55,375 nucleotides of DNA from an uncultured Lachnospiraceae bacterium. GTDB lineage: Bacteria > Bacillota > Clostridia > Lachnospirales > Lachnospiraceae. A model generated the notes under the pieces. The model ran no database searches. It was given only the letters and a program-made list of their open reading frames with translations, and had not been told where the DNA came from. Shown here piece by piece: positions 42,385 to 50,846 of this stretch (position 1 is its first letter; each line of letters begins with the position of its first letter). A program made the translations under genes and the position numbers. The stretch covers positions 1 through 55,375 of the forward strand of contig CAMBKU010000007.1 in the NCBI GenBank assembly GCA_945868305.1. The letters are read 5' to 3'.

Positions 42385-42436
42385 ATTGGTTCTCCTCTTT
42401 CTTTTTTATCTTTTGCTGTTTTCCTTTTTCATACCC

Positions 42437-43018
42437 TTAAAATACTAATATACCAAGATGTTCCAGTAAAATTTTGAGTCCAAGTAAAACCAGAATCAAG
42501 CCGCCAACAAATTCTGCCCTGTTTTTGTACTTGCTTCCGAAAAAATTTCCGATGTAAACACCACCGATAGAAATTACAAACGTTGTGACACCGATAATCG
42601 TAATTGCTTCCACAATCGGTGTTCCAAGAAATGCAAAGGTGATTCCGACTGCTAGCGCATCAATACTGGTGGCTACCGCAAGCACAAACATTTCTTTTAA
42701 ATCCAGCGGCACGTCCAGCTTTTCCACTGTTTCCTCCGGCTCCGGCTTTAATGCCTCCACCATCATCTTTCCACCGATAAATCCAAGCAGGATAAATGCA
42801 ATCCAGTGATCAACACTTGTGATATACTTCTCAAACTGTTTTCCGAGTACCCATCCGATAAAAGGCATGAGCGCCTGAAAACCGCCAAAAAACAGGCCAA
42901 TCGTCACTGCCTGCTTCTTATTTACCTTTGACATTCCAAGCCCCTTACAGACAGAGACCGCAAAGGCATCCATTGCAAGACCAATACCCATTAGAAGCAA
43001 CTCAATAAATACCGCCAT
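42437..43018 (-). CDS. mntP: Manganese efflux pump MntP
   Basis: A 193-residue membrane protein with six segments and two homologous halves marked by GIGLAMDAFAVSVCKGLG and AVATSIDALAVGITFAF, whose Asp residues are essential for Mn2+ export in MntP. The ATG at 43018 is selected because GAGGGTG is upstream and the product begins MAVFIELLLMG like the family. A longer open frame to 43117 runs through the riboswitch terminator and is not coding. The leader carries a yybP-ykoY-type Mn2+ riboswitch, agreeing with the function. Confidence 0.94.
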   Translation of the reverse strand: MAVFIELLLMGIGLAMDAFAVSVCKGLGMSKVNKKQAVTIGLFFGGFQALMPFIGWVLGKQFEKYITSVDHWIAFILLGFIGGKMMVEALKPEPEETVEKLDVPLDLKEMFVLAVATSIDALAVGITFAFLGTPIVEAITIIGVTTFVISIGGVYIGNFFGSKYKNRAEFVGGLILVLLGLKILLEHLGILVF

Positions 43019-43071
43019 CTTCTTCACCCTCGTTTCGTTTTTTTTGAAGAAACCTTTTTTCCTTATGGAAC

Positions 43072-43109
43072 AAAAAAACCCATGTATACCCAGACTTTGG
43101 GTATACATG
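43072..43109 (-). terminator. Terminator of the Mn2+ riboswitch
   Basis: Minus strand arms CATGTATACCC and GGGTATACATG (43109-43081) form a perfect 11-bp stem with a 7-nt loop, followed by GG and seven T residues (43078-43072). It lies 50 bp before the ribosome site of mntP. Confidence 0.9.
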
Positions 43110-43200
43110 AGTCTCATTCTTTAAGATTTGCCAGGTCATCAAAACCGGTGTGTTGACAAATCACGCTTTTCCACGCGAACTACTCCCTCAAGGAAATAAT
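43110..43200 (-). promoter_or_regulatory. yybP-ykoY (Mn2+) riboswitch upstream of mntP
   Basis: The minus strand carries the family blocks in order: GAGGGAGTAG, a short GCG...CGT hairpin, GTCAACACACCGG, GGCAAATCTT and AATGAGACTCA, which runs into the terminator stem. The class senses Mn2+ and switches on efflux genes, which fits mntP. Boundaries are approximate. Confidence 0.85.
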
Positions 43201-43224
43201 TTCTTCTGTATGTAAATTTATTAT

Positions 43225-43253
43225 AATATATCGGATTATTGATAAAATGTCAA
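43225..43253 (-). promoter_or_regulatory. SigA-type promoter of the mntP transcript
   Basis: Minus strand TTGACA (43253-43248), 17 bp, TATATT (43230-43225), followed after about 25 bp by the riboswitch. Confidence 0.8.
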
Positions 43254-43268
43254 TGCTAATTGAGAAAT

Positions 43269-44999
43269 TTATTTTAAAATAAACACCAATCCCTGCGCCG
43301 GTTCTACACAAAGCTTTGATTCTATAAATAAATTCCCCGTTTTCCAATCATAAAGCCTGCCCTGGTATTCTTCCGGAAGCTCAAAATACTGTTTTTCATC
43401 GGAAACCTGAAATAGAACCAATACTTCCTGCTCCTTACATTTTCTTATAAATCCATAGAGTTTCTTTTCCTCATCCAAAAACGCCTTATGATAAGTTCCT
43501 TTTGACAACGCCGGAAGACTCTTACGCATTTTTATACACTCTTTTACGTACTGCTCCATTTCCATATCCCGATTCTGCCAAGGCATAGCCGCCCGGTACT
43601 GTGGTTCCTCTGTTCCCATAATGCACTGTTCATCTCCGTAAAAAACGGAAGGGGCGCCCACACAGGTCATTAAAAAGAACACTGCCAGCCGGAACGCATT
43701 TTTATTTCCATTACAATAGGACAAAAAACGAGGCACATCATGCGTATCAAGGAAATTCATCTGCGCCAGACTCACCGGAAACGGGTAGCGGAATAACATG
43801 CGGTTTATTTTCTCGTCAAACTCTCCTACAGAAAGTTTTTTCTCTGCAAAAAATTCCCGACATATATTTGAAAACGTATAATTCATTGTAGAATCAAACT
43901 GATCTCCCAAAAGCCAGATACCAGCGTCCTCCCAGATTTCTCCAATTAATAACGCATCCTTTTTTACCTCCCGCACTGCCCTACGGAAAGCACGCCAGAA
44001 CTCATGGTTGATCTCATTTGCCACATCCAGACGCCAACCATCAATATCTGCATACTGTATCCAGTATACACCAACTTTGCAGAAATAATCGACCACCGCT
44101 TTATTTCCTGTATTTAATTTGGGCATTTCTTTTACATAGGCAAAAGCCTCATAATTTGGCGGTGTTTCGTAAGACACCGGAAACTGCATATGATAGAACC
44201 AGTCCTTATACTCTGACTTCTCCCCATTCTTTAATACATCCAAAAATGCATCAAAATTTGCACCACAATGATTAAATACGCCATCTAAAATCAATTTTAT
44301 TCCATTTTTATGAAGCAGAGCGCAAAGTTCCTTTAATTCCTCCTTTGTACCAAAACACGGATCTATTTCAAAATAATCAATAGTATCATATTTATGGTAA
44401 GACTCCGCAGCAAAAATAGGATTCAGATATACACAATTTACTCCAAGATTCTTAATATAATCCACATTTTCTATGATGCCCTTTAGCGTTCCTCCGTGAT
44501 TACTCTTATATTCTTTTCCATCTTTTTTTCGCACCTCTGCCTGATCTTTCAAACTCTCTCTGCCGCTGGCAAAGCTGTCTGGAAAGATATGGTACATTAC
44601 CATTTCCTTCGCCCAGGACGGAATATCCAAAATATCTTCCCTTCTTATATAAGGAAACTGAAAATACTGCGTTCTGCTACAGTTCATTTTTTCGGAAAAT
44701 CCATACTCGCTATAGAAAACTTTTTTCTCCTTATTCTCCAGACAAAAATAATAACACACTCTGGTGTAACGGTCGGAAATTTCCGCCTCATAATAATCAA
44801 ATAATTCACTGGAAGCCATCTTTTCCATTTTGACTTCCGTCACATCTATTGGCTCCCGCATACATACCCGGTCACCATAATACAGGCTGCACTTTTCCAC
44901 ATCGTTTCTTGCGGTTCGCAGACGTATTGTCACCGTATGTTCGTCTGTGGCATAAGCAAAACCTGACAGTGGAATATGTAAAACTGCCTCTAACTGCAT
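43269..44999 (-). CDS. GH13 alpha-glucan hydrolase (neopullulanase / cyclomaltodextrinase type), second copy
   Basis: A 576-residue cytoplasmic GH13 enzyme with the same layout as the one at 4159-5829: an N-terminal CBM34-like beta domain (1-125), then the barrel with DGVFNHCG (239-246), GWRLDVANE with Asp325, LIGEIWEDA with Glu354, and FLDTHDVPRF with Asp421. There is no signal peptide. Shared segments such as KYDTIDYFEIDPCFGTKEEL and MPKLNTGNK show common descent with the first copy, but many positions differ, so the two are old paralogues. It is the last gene of the malE2-malF2-malG2-GH13 operon, in contrast with the first locus where the enzyme gene comes first. Confidence 0.92.
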   Translation of the reverse strand: MQLEAVLHIPLSGFAYATDEHTVTIRLRTARNDVEKCSLYYGDRVCMREPIDVTEVKMEKMASSELFDYYEAEISDRYTRVCYYFCLENKEKKVFYSEYGFSEKMNCSRTQYFQFPYIRREDILDIPSWAKEMVMYHIFPDSFASGRESLKDQAEVRKKDGKEYKSNHGGTLKGIIENVDYIKNLGVNCVYLNPIFAAESYHKYDTIDYFEIDPCFGTKEELKELCALLHKNGIKLILDGVFNHCGANFDAFLDVLKNGEKSEYKDWFYHMQFPVSYETPPNYEAFAYVKEMPKLNTGNKAVVDYFCKVGVYWIQYADIDGWRLDVANEINHEFWRAFRRAVREVKKDALLIGEIWEDAGIWLLGDQFDSTMNYTFSNICREFFAEKKLSVGEFDEKINRMLFRYPFPVSLAQMNFLDTHDVPRFLSYCNGNKNAFRLAVFFLMTCVGAPSVFYGDEQCIMGTEEPQYRAAMPWQNRDMEMEQYVKECIKMRKSLPALSKGTYHKAFLDEEKKLYGFIRKCKEQEVLVLFQVSDEKQYFELPEEYQGRLYDWKTGNLFIESKLCVEPAQGLVFILK

Positions 45000-45029
45000 G
45001 TTTTGACTCCTTTCCTCATTAAATTTTAC

Positions 45030-45875
45030 TTATCCCTTTACCCCGCCTGCTGTCAATCCAGAAACCATATATTTCTGAATACAGAAAAAAACAATCAGAA
45101 TTGGAACAGATACTAACACTGCTGCCGCCGTAAACAAAGACCAGCTCCTGCTATAATCGTTTGCCTGAAGCTGATACAGTCCTCCTGCCAGCGTGTATTT
45201 GTCTGCACTTAACATGAATGTGGTTGCAAACAGATACTCATTCCAGACATAAATCAGTACCATGACCGCTGTGACAATAATTGCCGGACGTGCAAGAGGC
45301 AACACGATTTTTACGAGCATCTGTAAATCCGTAGCGCCATCAATTTTGGACGCCTCCTCAATCTCCACCGGAATTGTATCAAAATACCCCTTCAGGTTCC
45401 AGATACTGAAAATACACATGGAACCCGCATAGACAAGAATCAGTCCAAGTCTGGAATCCAAAAGTCCGAAGGTCTTAAACAATCTGAAAATTGCAAACAT
45501 GGATAAAATCTGTGGGAATGCATTTAACAAAATGAGCAAAAATAAAATTTTCATTCTTCCTTTAAAACGAAAACGGGAAAATGCATAAGACGCTGTCGTA
45601 GCGAATCCCATAGCAACAACCATAGTTCCAACACTTAAAATCACAGAATTTTTCAGCCACAACAAAAATGGCTCCTCCGTCAGAATTCTTCTATAATTTT
45701 CCAACGTCACATGTTTTGGATTCAGAAACAATCCACTTCCAAATGCACTGCTGCCGTCACTTAAAGACAATGTAAATGCATACAAAATCGGAACCAGCGC
45801 AAGAAAGCATATGGCAATAAAAAATATATTTAAAAAAGTAAGTCGTAATAAGTTCTTTGTTTTCCTGCGTGTCAT
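45030..45875 (-). CDS. malG: Maltodextrin ABC transporter permease MalG-type, second locus
   Basis: A 281-residue MetI-fold sugar permease with six membrane segments. The EAA loop is EEASKIDGATDLQMLVKIVL followed by PLARPAI. It starts with MTRRKTKNLLRLTF and ends MVSGLTAGGVKG, the typical MalG C-terminus that reaches into the ATPase or pore. It lies 1 bp after malF2 and 30 bp before the GH13 gene. The first 474-1313 copy ends in a similar NGMAQGAVKG. No dedicated ATPase gene is nearby. Confidence 0.92.
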   Translation of the reverse strand: MTRRKTKNLLRLTFLNIFFIAICFLALVPILYAFTLSLSDGSSAFGSGLFLNPKHVTLENYRRILTEEPFLLWLKNSVILSVGTMVVAMGFATTASYAFSRFRFKGRMKILFLLILLNAFPQILSMFAIFRLFKTFGLLDSRLGLILVYAGSMCIFSIWNLKGYFDTIPVEIEEASKIDGATDLQMLVKIVLPLARPAIIVTAVMVLIYVWNEYLFATTFMLSADKYTLAGGLYQLQANDYSRSWSLFTAAAVLVSVPILIVFFCIQKYMVSGLTAGGVKG

Positions 45876-45876
45876 T

Positions 45877-46761
45877 TTATTCCTCCTTTAAGCCACGATT
45901 TGTAAACACGGAAAAAACAATAATAATTACAAAAATTAAAATTGAAACTGCGGAAGACAACCCGTAATTATTCGATACAAACGCATTCTGATGTGCATAG
46001 GTGATAATCGTCTGTATGGAAGCCCCCGAAAGAGAGCCCTTCTGTTTCGTTAGAAGATAAACAATATCAAACTGCTTAAACGTCGTAAAGGTCGTCATAA
46101 TTGCAGAAGGAGCAATAATAGGGCGGATACATGGCAGCGTGATATACCAGGTCTTTTGCCAGACCCCTGCGCCGTCTAACGTAGCACTCTCGTAATAACT
46201 GCCGTCAACACTCTGCAATGCCCCGTCAATCATCATGATCATAAAAGGCAGTGCCATCCATAAGTTTAAAATAGTACATGCAAAGAATGCCGGTACATTT
46301 TCAGCCAGGTAATTCATCTTAGAACCACCGAGCGCCGTTACGAGCTGATTCAGCAGGCCGAACTCCGTATTGTACATACAAACCTTCCAAAGTAAAATAG
46401 AAACATATGCCGGCATTGCCCACGGAAACATCAAAAGTGTCTTATAAACTCTTTTTAGTTTCAACCCTTTGGCATTTAAACCAAGAGCAATAAAATAAGC
46501 AAGCACAAGCTGAACCACCATATTAACAACTGTCCAGATGATAGTCACTCCTATTGCAGAAAGGAATCCAGAATCCGCTTTTAAGAGCGCCCGTTTATAA
46601 TTCTCCAGACCAATAAAGTGAAAATCATTCCAATGGTATAGATTCATATTGGTAAAAGATATGTATGCTGTATATATAATTGGAAAAACAACCACAATTC
46701 CGATTAAAATCAATGCCGGTGCCGAATACAGCCATGGTACCGCCCTTTTTTTCTTCTTCAT
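45877..46761 (-). CDS. malF: Maltodextrin ABC transporter permease MalF-type, second locus
   Basis: A 294-residue permease of normal length with six membrane segments and the EAA loop YESATLDGAGVWQKTWYITL then PCIRPI. It lacks the N-terminal extension seen in the other locus's MalF (436 residues). It starts MKKKKRAVPWLYSAPALI, preceded by GGAG. It lies 24 bp after malE2 and 1 bp before malG2. Substrate inferred from the linked GH13 gene and binding protein. Confidence 0.92.
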   Translation of the reverse strand: MKKKKRAVPWLYSAPALILIGIVVVFPIIYTAYISFTNMNLYHWNDFHFIGLENYKRALLKADSGFLSAIGVTIIWTVVNMVVQLVLAYFIALGLNAKGLKLKRVYKTLLMFPWAMPAYVSILLWKVCMYNTEFGLLNQLVTALGGSKMNYLAENVPAFFACTILNLWMALPFMIMMIDGALQSVDGSYYESATLDGAGVWQKTWYITLPCIRPIIAPSAIMTTFTTFKQFDIVYLLTKQKGSLSGASIQTIITYAHQNAFVSNNYGLSSAVSILIFVIIIVFSVFTNRGLKEE

Positions 46762-46785
46762 GCCTTCTGCTCCTTTATTTCTCTT

Positions 46786-48060
46786 TTACTGCATATCCGA
46801 AATTGCAGTCTCTGCTGCCTGCTCATATTCCTCTGCTGCAGAATCAATATCCGCATCTGATTTATTCACAGCTGCCAGAAATTCCTCTGTCGGTCCCCAC
46901 ATAACACTCATTTGTGGAATATTCGGCATCGGTTCTGCAGTATCTGCAGTTTTCCTAATTGCCTGAACCATCTCATTGGAAGTCACCTCGGTATTTTCAT
47001 ATGCCTTTTCATTTGCCGGAGCACAGTTGTTGTTTACGGCAAGATCCACGCCAACTTCCTCTCCTGCAATTGCTTTTAACACCTTTTCCACTGCATCCTT
47101 TTTTGACTCTGCCGCATATTTCATAACACCTACGCCCTGTACGCCGGAATAAGGTGCCAGTGCCTCTCCGTTTGGCAATGTAAATTCAGACAAGGATTTA
47201 ATTCCAAGATTGATTCCAGCATCATTAATCGAAGAAACAAGCCATGGTCCGCCAACAATTGCCGCCGCATTTCCTTCATTAAACAATGTGGAAACCGTAT
47301 TATAATCACCATCTGCCTGCAATTCGGCAAATTTCTGGTTATAGGAAATGGCTTCCTTTGTCTCCACTGCATTAAGCCCCGGATTTCCGTCTTTATCAAT
47401 AATATAGCCACCAAAACCGTTAATAACCGGAGCAACATTATAAGCTGTGGAATGTTGATTTACCACTGCATAAGTTCCGGCATCTGTATCGGTATGTGCC
47501 GTCATATAATCATAAAGTTCATCTGTTGTAGTTGGAACCTCACCTTCCCACAAATCCTTATTATATAAAAACAGAAGCGTTTCAAAATATACCGGAATCA
47601 TATACTGCGTTTCTTTATAAGTAGTTGCTTCTACTGTCATATCATTTAAATCTGTATCCAGCGCATCCACATCCGTCACATCGCTGATTGGCGCCAGAAT
47701 ACCCATTTCTGCCAACATTCCCAGGGAATCATGTGCGTAAAAATACATATCCGGACCATTTGCCGCATCATTTCCATAAAGCTGAAGCTGATCTGTAAGC
47801 CCGCTCTTTTTTTCAAAAGAAACCGTAATATTGTCTGCCTTTAATGTTTCATTCAGATCAGACTCAATTGTACCCATAATGGCTTCGTCTCCATCATGCC
47901 AAATTTTTATTTCCGTTGTATCTTCGTTTTTTACAGTATCATTTCCACTTTCTTTTGCCTCCGTATTATCTGCTGTGGAAGAAGCAGTTGTCTGACCGCA
48001 TCCTGCCATTAAACCCATTATCATACACCCACATAATAGACTACTTAAAATTCTTTTCAT
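46786..48060 (-). CDS. malE: Maltodextrin-binding lipoprotein MalE-type, second locus
   Basis: A 424-residue family 1 solute-binding lipoprotein: short basic start, hydrophobic core, lipobox LMAGC (Cys21), then a Ser/Thr/Glu linker. Typical binding-protein segments are KIWHDGDEAIMGTIESD, NGPDMYFYAHDSLGML, AAIVGGPWLVSSIND and the late YSGVQGVGVMKYA. The size matches MalE of Gram-positive maltodextrin systems. ATG 48060 has GGAGG upstream. A CG-centred palindrome at 48077-48092 sits 16 bp before the start, where a LacI-family repressor would act as a roadblock. It is the first gene of the second sugar operon. Confidence 0.92.
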   Translation of the reverse strand: MKRILSSLLCGCMIMGLMAGCGQTTASSTADNTEAKESGNDTVKNEDTTEIKIWHDGDEAIMGTIESDLNETLKADNITVSFEKKSGLTDQLQLYGNDAANGPDMYFYAHDSLGMLAEMGILAPISDVTDVDALDTDLNDMTVEATTYKETQYMIPVYFETLLFLYNKDLWEGEVPTTTDELYDYMTAHTDTDAGTYAVVNQHSTAYNVAPVINGFGGYIIDKDGNPGLNAVETKEAISYNQKFAELQADGDYNTVSTLFNEGNAAAIVGGPWLVSSINDAGINLGIKSLSEFTLPNGEALAPYSGVQGVGVMKYAAESKKDAVEKVLKAIAGEEVGVDLAVNNNCAPANEKAYENTEVTSNEMVQAIRKTADTAEPMPNIPQMSVMWGPTEEFLAAVNKSDADIDSAAEEYEQAAETAISDMQ

Positions 48061-48076
48061 TCCCTTACCTCCATTT

Positions 48077-48092
48077 AGGAAATCGTTTTCCT
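48077..48092. promoter_or_regulatory. cre/LacI-like operator before malE of the second locus
   Basis: AGGAAATCGTTTTCCT. The arms AGGAAA and TTTCCT are inverted around a central CG and it matches the CcpA cre pattern TGWAANCGNTNWCA at 12 of 14 positions. It overlaps the untranslated leader just before the ribosome site. Confidence 0.65.
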
Positions 48093-48105
48093 CTTTTTTT
48101 CAAGT

Positions 48106-48115
48106 TTGACGTCAA
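48106..48115. promoter_or_regulatory. CG-centred palindrome in the malE-lacI divergent region
   Basis: TTGACGTCAA is a perfect 10-bp palindrome with central CG. Its GTTGAC half-site (on the minus strand, extended) recurs in both divergent -35 regions, so it may be the operator of the adjacent LacI-type protein. Confidence 0.5.
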
Positions 48116-48147
48116 CTTCTAATCTATTTTTACTATTAAGTGCCTGT

Positions 48148-48206
48148 AAAGTCAACAAATCAGAAAAGAAATAGTTGACTTTGTTAGGAAAGCGCTATAC
48201 TATAAT
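48148..48206. promoter_or_regulatory. Divergent promoters of malE (second locus) and lacI, with inverted -35 repeats
   Basis: AAAGTCAAC (48148-48156) and GTTGACTTT (48174-48182) are exact inverted repeats 17 bp apart, and each contains a TTGACT -35 element pointing outward. Leftward: TTGACT, 17 bp, TAAAAA. Rightward: GTTGAC with TATACT at 48196 or TATAAT at 48201. A GGAAAGCGCTATAC stretch (48188-48201) weakly resembles a cre site. Confidence 0.55.
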
Positions 48207-48238
48207 TTTAAATTTAGACAGTTTTCAAGGAGGTTTTT

Positions 48239-49267
48239 ATGCCAGCTACCATAAACGATGTTGCACGGGAAGCAGGAGTTTCCCCTTCCACAGTTTCCAA
48301 AGTTCTAAACAACTGGTCAACTATTTCTGAAGCCACGGCAGAAAAAGTTCATGCTGCCATTAGAAAATTAAATTATACACCAAATGCCCGTGCGGTGAGC
48401 TTTGCCAGACAATCTACACAAAATATTGTTTTTTTGACCGCCCTGACACGAAATGAAGCATATAAAAATCCGCACATGTTTGACATCATGTGCGGTGTCC
48501 ATAATGAACTTGCAAAAGAAAATTATACCTTAACGTTAGTTGATACCTCAAAAGAAAGCTATCCGGGAGAAACTGCCGAAAAGGTAATTTCCCAGAAATA
48601 TGCCGACGGCATCGTAGTACACGGATCTGCCATCAACGAATCTGTAGGCGACCTTCTGGTTAAACAGCAATTTCCCCATATTGTCATCGGTCATCCAAAT
48701 TTTACTAACCAGCTCTGCTGGATTGACACAAACCATACACTGGCTGGTGAATTTGCGGCAGAACACATGCTTTCCTGCGGCTACACCAACGCTGCCTTTG
48801 TGGGAGGTAAAAAAACGGATCTCATCTCCTTGCACAGGGAACGTGGATTTATCGGTCTGATGAACAAATATGGATATAAAATACCAGAATCCCATATCGT
48901 TCACACCAACTCCTCTGTTTCAGAAAGTACCTCTGCTGTTTTAGCTCTGCTCTCTGAAAAAAATCCCCCACGGGCTATTGTCTGCGAAAACAGCCTGATT
49001 GCCCTTGGTGCCGCAAAAGCAATTGAAAAAACTGGTCTTCGTGTACCGGAAGAAATCGCATTTGTCACCTTTGATACCTATCCGTATTCGGGAATTATCG
49101 AACCAAGACCTACAATCATCGACATCAGTATGTATGACATGGGCATTCAGGCAGGACTTATGATGCTGCACAAACTAAAAAATCCCTCCCTTCAGATTCA
49201 AAGCTACACAACATTGCCCGTTTTAGTACAGGGCGAAAGCACCTGTTTACCTGAGAAAGGGAAATAA
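48239..49267 (+). CDS. LacI-family transcriptional regulator, full length
   Basis: A 342-residue LacI/GalR repressor. The HTH is TINDVAREAGVSPSTVSKVL with hinge LNYTPNARAVSFARQ. The periplasmic-binding-like effector domain runs to the end, with VIGHPNFTNQLCWIDTNHTL, GYTNAAFVGG, ENSLIALGAAKAI and FVTFDTYPYSGIIEPRPTI in the expected places. It is transcribed divergently from malE2-malF2-malG2-GH13 and is the likely maltose or maltodextrin-responsive regulator of that operon and of itself. ATG 48239 has AAGGAGG upstream. It ends 5 bp from the convergent permease gene. Confidence 0.93.
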   Translation: MPATINDVAREAGVSPSTVSKVLNNWSTISEATAEKVHAAIRKLNYTPNARAVSFARQSTQNIVFLTALTRNEAYKNPHMFDIMCGVHNELAKENYTLTLVDTSKESYPGETAEKVISQKYADGIVVHGSAINESVGDLLVKQQFPHIVIGHPNFTNQLCWIDTNHTLAGEFAAEHMLSCGYTNAAFVGGKKTDLISLHRERGFIGLMNKYGYKIPESHIVHTNSSVSESTSAVLALLSEKNPPRAIVCENSLIALGAAKAIEKTGLRVPEEIAFVTFDTYPYSGIIEPRPTIIDISMYDMGIQAGLMMLHKLKNPSLQIQSYTTLPVLVQGESTCLPEKGK

Positions 49268-49272
49268 TAATT

Positions 49273-50400
49273 TTAGCTTATCTGATAAAATACTAACAAT
49301 ACAATTAAAAATAAAATATTATATCCCGTAAAGTTCAAAAAATATTCTCTCTTTTTTTCTGGGTTGGTATTTACAAATAACTTATAGGAAATCAAGCTCG
49401 CCATAGATGCGATGAGTGTTCCCAAACCGCCAAAATTTACACCAAACAGCAATTTCCCATAATCCGATGTGAATCCCGAAAGCAAAAGTGCCGCCGGAAC
49501 ATTGCTAATCATCTGGCTGCTTATGACTCCCGCTGCAATTTCATGACCTGTCACGATTTCCTTTAAAAGGTCACTGACTGCTGGAATCCGTTCCATATTT
49601 CCGATAAAGATAAAAAAGCAGGCAAAAGTAAGCAGCAGACAATAATCCACACTTTTTAAAATTTTTTTGTCCACAATCCACACAATCACCAACACAATCA
49701 CAAATACTAGTTGATAAGGCAGAATTCTTGCCACAGTGGAAAGACTAAAAAAGAACAAAACTGTGTAAATCAGGAATTTATGTTGAAATTTTTCATCCCT
49801 TCTGTTTTTTTCGTTACTTAAAACCAGTGCCGTCTCCTCTTTTCCGGTTCTACGAAAGAAAAGAAGTCCTCCTAAAAGCATACCGGAAATGAGTGTGTAC
49901 GGCAGCATATGCCACAAAAAACCACCGAGCGACATTTCTGTCAAATTATAAAGATAAAGATTTTGTGGATTTCCGATTGGCGTAAACATACTTCCTAAAT
50001 TTGCTGCTATCGTCTGCATTACCACCACAAAAATCATCTCATCTTTCCTTCCCGCCATCTTTAACGTAAGAAGCGCAAAGGGGACAAAGGTAAGCAGTGA
50101 AACATCATTTGTAATAAGCATACTGCAAAAAAAGCACAAGTATACCAATACAAATTCAAGCTGTCTCAGATTTTTTGTTTTTCTTAACAAGTAAGTTCCC
50201 ATATCCTCAAATACGCCTAAATCTCCAAAACCTCCCATTACCGCCATAAGACAAAACAGGATTGCAAGCACTCGCATATCAATATAGCTGAAATACCTGA
50301 CATCCGGCTTAACAAAAAACATGGAAAGAATCGCCAGAATAGCCGCTATACTAAGAACCGTTTCTTTTTTTATGAAATTAAAAATTTTTTCTTTTTCCAT
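49273..50400 (-). CDS. SLC13/ArsB-NhaD-type anion permease
   Basis: A 375-residue membrane protein with about ten hydrophobic segments. It contains TNDVSLLTFVPFALLTLKMA and NLGSMFTPIGNPQN in the first half and VISSQMISNVPAALLLSGF in the second, which are the paired signature loops of the ion-transporter superfamily including DASS/SLC13, ArsB and CitMHS. The transported anion (dicarboxylate, arsenite, sulfate or other) cannot be told. The start is not secure: the nearest purine-rich site, AAGGAG, lies about 20 nt before ATG 50400, too far for efficient initiation. It is a monocistronic-looking gene between lacI and the divergent tyrS promoter. Confidence 0.85.
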   Translation of the reverse strand: MEKEKIFNFIKKETVLSIAAILAILSMFFVKPDVRYFSYIDMRVLAILFCLMAVMGGFGDLGVFEDMGTYLLRKTKNLRQLEFVLVYLCFFCSMLITNDVSLLTFVPFALLTLKMAGRKDEMIFVVVMQTIAANLGSMFTPIGNPQNLYLYNLTEMSLGGFLWHMLPYTLISGMLLGGLLFFRRTGKEETALVLSNEKNRRDEKFQHKFLIYTVLFFFSLSTVARILPYQLVFVIVLVIVWIVDKKILKSVDYCLLLTFACFFIFIGNMERIPAVSDLLKEIVTGHEIAAGVISSQMISNVPAALLLSGFTSDYGKLLFGVNFGGLGTLIASMASLISYKLFVNTNPEKKREYFLNFTGYNILFLIVLLVFYQIS

Positions 50401-50488
50401 TGTAGTTTACTTTATTAGATCTCCTTCATTTTTTCCAATAACACTGTTTATACTAAGCAAAACAGTCCAAAAAATCAACTTTTTCTTG

Positions 50489-50517
50489 TTGACAAAGCAT
50501 TCTTTCATGCTTATAAT
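50489..50517 (+). promoter_or_regulatory. Consensus promoter of tyrS
   Basis: TTGACA (50489-50494) and TATAAT (50512-50517) with 17 bp between them: a perfect SigA consensus, as suits a T-box leader whose control is by termination. Confidence 0.9.
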
Positions 50518-50523
50518 GACGTT

Positions 50524-50821
50524 AGTTTCAAATTTTAACGGCAATGACAGGAACAAGTAAAGATAAGCGAAACAGACAGAAAGCAGCCGGCTGATGAGAG
50601 GCGCTTGGGAAACTTATTTTGAATACCTCCTCAAGCCTTGCACCAAACATTCAATATGGATAAATTTATTTATTCTCTGGATTAGTAGGCTGCAACGATT
50701 TGCACCCGTTAACGTGCCAAAGTATTGATTGATACTTTAAGAGGCAGAAGGCGTGAGTTTTCTGCGAACAAAGGTGGTAACACGAGCATATACCTCGTCC
50801 TTTTTGGGACGGGGTTTTTTT
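50524..50821 (+). promoter_or_regulatory. T-box leader of tyrS
   Basis: The T-box core AAAGGTGGTAACACGAG is at 50770-50786. Stem I lies upstream, with the specifier candidate TAC (Tyr) at 50624-50626 in GAATACCTCC. The element fills most of the 446-bp gap between the divergent permease gene and tyrS. Confidence 0.9.
50793..50821 (+). terminator. T-box terminator before tyrS
   Basis: CCTCGTCC (50793-50800) pairs with GGACGGGG (50807-50814), followed by seven T residues. It competes with the antiterminator that forms when uncharged tRNA-Tyr binds. Confidence 0.9.
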
Positions 50822-50846
50822 ATTTTTTAATAAAGGAGAAAACAAA

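Noticed and set aside
43019-43117. N-terminal extension of mntP by 33 codons
   Set aside because: The extension crosses the riboswitch terminator and the downstream ATG at 43018 has the ribosome site and matches family N-termini.
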